Assembly: GCA_964490845.1 (NCBI GenBank)
Contig: CAZBED010000005.1
Span: 124,001 to 188,000 of the forward strand
Source: JADJSS01 sp964490845
Lineage (GTDB): Bacteria > Bacteroidota > Bacteroidia > Chitinophagales > JADIYW01
Reading direction: 5' to 3'
DNA length: 64,000 nt
The position numbers and the translations under genes are program-made. Below the pieces are notes generated by a model. The model was not told where the DNA came from. It saw only the letters and a list, made by a program, of their open reading frames with translations, and did no database searches. Positions 59,748 through 64,000 of this stretch are shown one piece after another (position 1 is the first letter of the stretch; every line of letters starts with the position of its first letter).

Positions 59748-61619
59748 ATGAATTTCGATAAAAACACGGTCATTGGTATTACACTCATAATACTTATTTT
59801 TTTCGGTTTTTCCATCTATACGAGTCAGCAGGAAGCGAAGTACAAAAAAGAACATCCAACAGAAACAAAAAAGACGGCGGTATATCCATCCGCTGAACCT
59901 AATAAGGCAACTGCTACTACAGACAGCGCTGCTTCTACCGTATCCGATGTAAAACAGGATTCTGCCAGTGTGGCGAATTCTGGAGTTTTCGCCACTGCAG
60001 CCGCCGGAAAAGAAGAACTTATCACCATAGAAAATGATGATTGTATCTATACTTTTTCTAATAAAGGCGGTGTCATCAAAAAGGTGGAACTGAAAAAGTA
60101 CAAAACGTTCAACAAGACACCTCTACTATTATTTGAAGACAAAGGCAATAATTTTAATCTGCTTTTTTACAGCAACGACAGCAAAAATCCGGTGGAAACG
60201 GAATACTTATTTTTTACCTCATCGAACACTTCCCAAAAAATCTCCGGCGATCAGCATTTGTCCGTCGTCTATAAAATCGATGGCGGTAACGGAAGAACCT
60301 ATGAACATCAGTACACCCTTAACGGGAAAGGATATATGGTTGACTTTGTCGTAAATGCCTCGAACTTTGGCTCTGTCATTCCGAAGAACATCTCTTATTT
60401 TATGTTAAACTGGAGCCAGGCTATGCCTTCACAGGAAGGTGGAATTGATGACCAGCGTTCCAACTCCGGTGTTTACTATGAGAATGATGCGAAAGAATCG
60501 GACAATTTATCAATGGGGAAAAATGTCGATAAAAAAATTGAACAACCGCTGAAATGGGTTTCTTTCAAACAGAAATTTTTCAATACATCCATCATCGCAG
60601 TCGAAAAACCATTTAACAAAGATGGAGCATTAAAATCGAACCTGCCAAAAGAGGAAGATAAGACAACAGTAAAAATAGTGGCGGCACAGTTACAGATTCC
60701 GTATGACGGAAGTAACCAATTCACCTACCCTATGCAGATGTATATGGGACCGAATAAATTCAATGAACTGAAAGCAACCAAGGCCAACCTTACTCCTATC
60801 ATCCCGCTTGGCGGCAGTATTTTAGGATTGATTAATAAATACTTTATCATTCCAATTTTTCATTTTTTAAGTAAGTTCATCTCTAACTTCGGCATCATTA
60901 TTTTTATTCTGGCTCTGGTTATCAAACTTGTCACGTTCCCGTTCACCTACAAATCCACTCTTTCGATGATAAAGATGAAGGTTCTAAAACCGGAACTGGA
61001 TGAATTAAAAAAGAAATTCCCGAATCAGGCGGAATATGGCCAAAAGCAGATGGAGTTGTACAGCCAGACAGGCGTAAGCCCTTTTGGTGGATGCCTGCCG
61101 ATGTTGCTGCAGATGCCGATATTGATTGCGATGTACCGATTTTTCCCGGCATCTATCGAATTAAGGCAACAACCGTTTTTGTGGGCAACTGACTTGTCCA
61201 GTTTTGACGCAATTGTTAAGTGGGGTACAGAAATACCGCTGATTGGCAATCACCTGAGTTTGTTTACTATTCTGATGGCTGTTTCATCCATTGCTGTAAC
61301 AAAACTAACGAGTATGTCTCAGCCGAGTGCGGGGGCTGATGACATGATGGCACAGCAGATGAAAATCATGCAGTATTTTATGCCTGTTATGCTCTTATTC
61401 ATCTTCAACAAACAGCCGGCGGCACTAAGTTATTACTACTTCCTGTTTAACATACTGACAATCGGGCAAAACTGGATTATACAGAAGTTTTTTGTAGATG
61501 AAGCTAAAATCCATCTTCAAATACAGGAAAACAGAAAGAAACCGAAAAAACAGGGAGCTTTCCAGCAACGTATGCAGGAGATGATGAAACAACAGCAGGA
61601 ATTGAAGAAAGGGAAATAA
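59748..61619 (+). CDS. yidC: Membrane protein insertase YidC
   Basis: YidC inserts and folds inner-membrane proteins, alone or with SecYEG. The 623 residues start MNFDKNTVIGITLIILIFFGFS, a membrane anchor, then a linker rich in Ala/Thr/Ser (about 30-85), the large periplasmic beta domain (about 90-350) and five C-terminal helices. Signatures are FPFTYKSTLSMIKMK, the coiled cytoplasmic loop, and GVSPFGGCLPMLLQMPILIAMY. The tail is lysine/glutamine rich. The start is placed at 59748 because promoter elements lie upstream of it. Confidence 0.96.
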   Translation: MNFDKNTVIGITLIILIFFGFSIYTSQQEAKYKKEHPTETKKTAVYPSAEPNKATATTDSAASTVSDVKQDSASVANSGVFATAAAGKEELITIENDDCIYTFSNKGGVIKKVELKKYKTFNKTPLLLFEDKGNNFNLLFYSNDSKNPVETEYLFFTSSNTSQKISGDQHLSVVYKIDGGNGRTYEHQYTLNGKGYMVDFVVNASNFGSVIPKNISYFMLNWSQAMPSQEGGIDDQRSNSGVYYENDAKESDNLSMGKNVDKKIEQPLKWVSFKQKFFNTSIIAVEKPFNKDGALKSNLPKEEDKTTVKIVAAQLQIPYDGSNQFTYPMQMYMGPNKFNELKATKANLTPIIPLGGSILGLINKYFIIPIFHFLSKFISNFGIIIFILALVIKLVTFPFTYKSTLSMIKMKVLKPELDELKKKFPNQAEYGQKQMELYSQTGVSPFGGCLPMLLQMPILIAMYRFFPASIELRQQPFLWATDLSSFDAIVKWGTEIPLIGNHLSLFTILMAVSSIAVTKLTSMSQPSAGADDMMAQQMKIMQYFMPVMLLFIFNKQPAALSYYYFLFNILTIGQNWIIQKFFVDEAKIHLQIQENRKKPKKQGAFQQRMQEMMKQQQELKKGK

Positions 61620-61670
61620 TTTCTCTTTTAATTTCTGTTTTCTTTTTCTATTATTATTTTATATTAGAGT

Positions 61671-63755
61671 ATGCAATATAAATTATCGCATACTCCATTA
61701 TTTAAAATCGCAGTACCGTTTATTGCCGGAATACTACTGTTCAATTATTTGAACATACCGTTATTGGTCGTGTTGAGTATCACATGTGTTTTATTCCTTA
61801 TCTGCATTATTCAGCATTTTACAATCCGGAGCAGTTTTTCGCGAAAGACAAATGGTGTGCTCATCTTTATATTATTACTGCTGACAGGCGGAGTATTAAT
61901 TTCAGCCAAAAAATTAAACAACCAAAAAAATCATTTCAGCAACTATGACGCGGTCTGGGCAAAAGGGATCATATCCAAACCTACGGAAGAGAAAGACAAA
62001 AGTTATAAAACCTACATAGAAATAGAGCACGTCATTGACTCGAACCGCAACGTGACACATACGGATGGCAACTTGCTTGTCTATATTCAAAAAGACAGCA
62101 CTACACCTCATTATGAAACAGGTGATGAAGTGCTGATAAATCTGAAATACAAACCTGTTGACGGGGCAAAAAACCCGGGGCAATTTGATTATCGACAGTA
62201 TTTATCGTACAAGTCCGTCTATCATCAGCAATTTATTAGCCCGCTTCAAATCACTATTCTGCAAAAACACAAAACACTGGCTATTAAAAGATGGAGCCAC
62301 GTCATTAGCATAAGCATCCAGTCTGTGTTGAGAAAGTATATACCTGACAAAGAGAATTTTGCACTTGCTGACGGTATCTTATTGGGGCACAGAGCAGAAA
62401 TTGATGAAGAGTTGTACAATGCATTCGCCTATACAGGTATTATGCATATTTTATCCGTATCCGGATTACACGTTGGAATTATTTACGGCATGCTTGTTTT
62501 CTTCTTAAGTTTTGTCAAAGAAAAAAGCAAAAGAATAAAAATCGCAAAGTTTGTCTTTGTTCTTTTATTCATCTGGCTGTTTGCCTTTATTACAGGCCTT
62601 TCGCCGGCCTGTGTCCGTGCAGCAATCTTATTTTCGCTGTTAAATTTCGGGAGTCTTATGAATGAAAATACCAACGGCATCAATTTACTATCCGGAGCAG
62701 CTGTCCTTCAATTATTAATCGACCCCAACAATCTTTTTGATATCGGGTTCCAGCTTTCTTATTTAGCGATGCTCGGATTATTCATGTTTACCAACCCCAT
62801 TTATTCTCTTTTTTATCATTCCAACAAATTAATCGACCATACCTGGAAATTGTGGTCAGCCTCTATTGCCGCCCAGCTGTTCACCGTCCCACTAAGTATC
62901 TATTATTTTGGCAACTTTCCTACTTACTTTTTACTTGCCAATATCTTTGCTATACCTCTGTCGGCAGTCATCTTATGGTTGAGTGTTTTTGTTGTCCTGT
63001 TTAGTTTTATCCCTCCCTTCTCCACATTAATCGGTTGGATAGATTCTATTGCAATCCGCCTTTTTATTGAGTTTACCTATTTTATTTCCAATCTGCCAAT
63101 GGGCAAATTGTACAATCTGTATATCTCTAAAACACAACTGATTATTCTGTTCATTGCCGTTACATCTTTATCCTTTTTTGTTATCCTGAAAAAATCAACC
63201 TATCTGTTCGCCTGTTTAATGTTGTTTCTCACGGCCATATTGCTATCCTATGTATATGATATACAGCAACTAAAACGGTCTGAAACTATTGTCTATTCTA
63301 TCCGTTATAACTGGGCGATTGGAATCAACCAAAGAGACAACCAGCTATTGTTCTCTAAAGACAGCATTGAACAAAAGGAATATCAATTTGCTGTAAAAAA
63401 TTCTTACAGAAAGTACCAAATCCGGCATTACCAAAATATCACTGCAAAAGATACCGGCTACTTAAACAATCTGTATTTCAAAGAGAACCTGTTGTATGTA
63501 AATGGAAAATCATTTTATTTCATTACGAGGGAGAATTCCAGAAAACACTTCGTCCCGCCACTGAATACAGATTTTCTGGTGCTGAGCGATAACTGTTACC
63601 TGAATACCGAAAAATTAAAAACAGACTTCGACTATAATGAACTGCTCCTATTTGGAGATAACGATAACAGGCATTTAAGAATTTACAGAAAGCTCTTAAA
63701 CGAAAAACAGCTGCCGTACAGGGATATATCAGCCCAGGCGCTCATTATCCAATAA
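61671..63755 (+). CDS. comEC: ComEC/Rec2-family DNA uptake channel protein
   Basis: A 694-residue inner-membrane protein. After two or three N-terminal helices comes an OB-like outside domain (DUF4131; KPVDGAKNPGQFDYRQYL), then the Competence domain: LADGILLGHRAEIDEELYNAFAYTGIMHILSVSGLHVGII and LSPACVRAAILFSL, with about nine helices. ComEC brings single-stranded DNA into the cytoplasm in natural transformation. The C-terminal metallo-beta-lactamase domain of longer homologs is absent, which is usual in Bacteroidota. It follows yidC by 51 bases and overlaps the convergent bioA by 27. Confidence 0.93.
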   Translation: MQYKLSHTPLFKIAVPFIAGILLFNYLNIPLLVVLSITCVLFLICIIQHFTIRSSFSRKTNGVLIFILLLLTGGVLISAKKLNNQKNHFSNYDAVWAKGIISKPTEEKDKSYKTYIEIEHVIDSNRNVTHTDGNLLVYIQKDSTTPHYETGDEVLINLKYKPVDGAKNPGQFDYRQYLSYKSVYHQQFISPLQITILQKHKTLAIKRWSHVISISIQSVLRKYIPDKENFALADGILLGHRAEIDEELYNAFAYTGIMHILSVSGLHVGIIYGMLVFFLSFVKEKSKRIKIAKFVFVLLFIWLFAFITGLSPACVRAAILFSLLNFGSLMNENTNGINLLSGAAVLQLLIDPNNLFDIGFQLSYLAMLGLFMFTNPIYSLFYHSNKLIDHTWKLWSASIAAQLFTVPLSIYYFGNFPTYFLLANIFAIPLSAVILWLSVFVVLFSFIPPFSTLIGWIDSIAIRLFIEFTYFISNLPMGKLYNLYISKTQLIILFIAVTSLSFFVILKKSTYLFACLMLFLTAILLSYVYDIQQLKRSETIVYSIRYNWAIGINQRDNQLLFSKDSIEQKEYQFAVKNSYRKYQIRHYQNITAKDTGYLNNLYFKENLLYVNGKSFYFITRENSRKHFVPPLNTDFLVLSDNCYLNTEKLKTDFDYNELLLFGDNDNRHLRIYRKLLNEKQLPYRDISAQALIIQ

Positions 63756-64000
63756 ATCCAAAACTTCATTAATGACAATATACACCCTTTCAAGTTCCTC
63801 TTTGGTGATGATATAAGGTGGCAGAATATAGACTGTGTTACCCAACGGGCGCAGCAAGACACCACGCTGGATGAAATTATCATACAAGAAATCACGCAAA
63901 TTATTAAAATAACCACTCGTTGCATCCGATTTGACTTCAAAGGCCACGATTGTACCTAATTGCCGAAAGTGTTCCACTTTAGGATGATTTTGCAACTTTT
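63729..64000 (-). CDS. bioA: Adenosylmethionine-8-amino-7-oxononanoate aminotransferase, C-terminal part
   Basis: The last 90 or so residues of BioA, which makes 7,8-diaminopelargonic acid in biotin synthesis with PLP. The frame is open to the window edge; the 5' part lies outside. RQLGTIVAFEV and RGVLLRPLGNTVYILPPYIITKEELERV are the C-terminal signature of BioA, including the Arg that binds the substrate carboxylate. It overlaps the convergent comEC gene by 27 bases. Confidence 0.9.
   Translation of the reverse strand, partial: KLQNHPKVEHFRQLGTIVAFEVKSDATSGYFNNLRDFLYDNFIQRGVLLRPLGNTVYILPPYIITKEELERVYIVINEVLDLLDNERLG

Noticed and set aside
1..64000. Search by eye for tRNA, rRNA, CRISPR repeats, transposases, integrases and riboswitches
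   Set aside because: No tRNA T-loop context with matching arms, no regularly spaced direct repeats and no mobile-element proteins were found. A covariance-model search would be needed to exclude structured RNAs.

Overview
The window is a continuous, gene-dense stretch of a chromosome from a member of the Bacteroidota, most likely a non-Bacteroidales lineage such as Chitinophagia or Saprospiria. Four things point there. Many genes are preceded by the -7 element TAnnTTTG of this phylum. There is a secreted protein with a C-terminal type IX secretion sorting domain, a PKD domain and a SprB-like repeat. The cytochrome cbb3 oxidase is encoded by a fused ccoN-ccoO gene with ccoS, ccoQ, ccoP, ccoG and ccoH in the order known from this phylum. 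Finally, a RicT/PSP1 gene sits beside the delta-prime clamp-loader gene. I see no rRNA, tRNA, CRISPR array, integrase, transposase or phage gene, so the window looks like a core chromosomal region with a few accessory patches.

Region 1 (1-12 kb) is envelope and glycan biology. It holds three paralogous multi-spanning proteins with C-terminal TPRs that resemble eukaryotic TMTC O-mannosyltransferases; the first is cut by the window edge and a leucine-rich-repeat protein is inserted in reverse orientation. An HTTM (gamma-carboxylase-like) membrane protein, a secreted protein with a toroid-like C-terminus, a DUF4184 membrane protein, a GT32 and a GT4 glycosyltransferase and a phasin-like protein follow.

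Region 2 (12-25 kb) is housekeeping: recJ-lptB, a RES/Xre toxin-antitoxin pair, a CDF metal transporter, a polyprenyl diphosphate synthase, a serine hydrolase, ricT, holB, queD, lpxB and surE. Region 3 (24.5-36.4 kb) holds DUF4230 and DUF456 genes, a two-gene set that looks like a split HTTM protein, a DUF4412 protein, a ceramidase-like membrane hydrolase, an esterase lipoprotein, an ABC-F ATPase, a retropepsin-like protease with a PDZ domain, a quinone-reductase-like enzyme and queG.

Region 4 (36.6-49.4 kb) starts with an AT-rich MptB-like GT-C glycosyltransferase between AT-rich spacers. Then comes one block on the minus strand, in transcription order: hemF, an FNR-like regulator with a cysteine cluster, a hemerythrin/RIC-like protein, ccoI, ccoS, ccoNO, ccoQ, ccoP, ccoG, ccoH and a SafE-like membrane protein. 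ccoQ (58 aa) and ccoS (52 aa) were found by direct reading. A perfect TTGA-N6-TCAA palindrome lies about 42 bp upstream of the predicted ccoS transcription start, which fits direct activation by the FNR-like protein encoded in the same block.

Region 5 (49.4-64 kb) has a frameshifted small gene, small secreted proteins, miaE, a matrixin-like type IX cargo protease, mnmA, an MFS transporter with galactokinase and a sugar nucleotidyltransferase, yidC, comEC and the 3' end of bioA. Across the window seven first-in-unit genes have TAnnTTTG only 4-5 bases before the start codon, which predicts leaderless transcripts.
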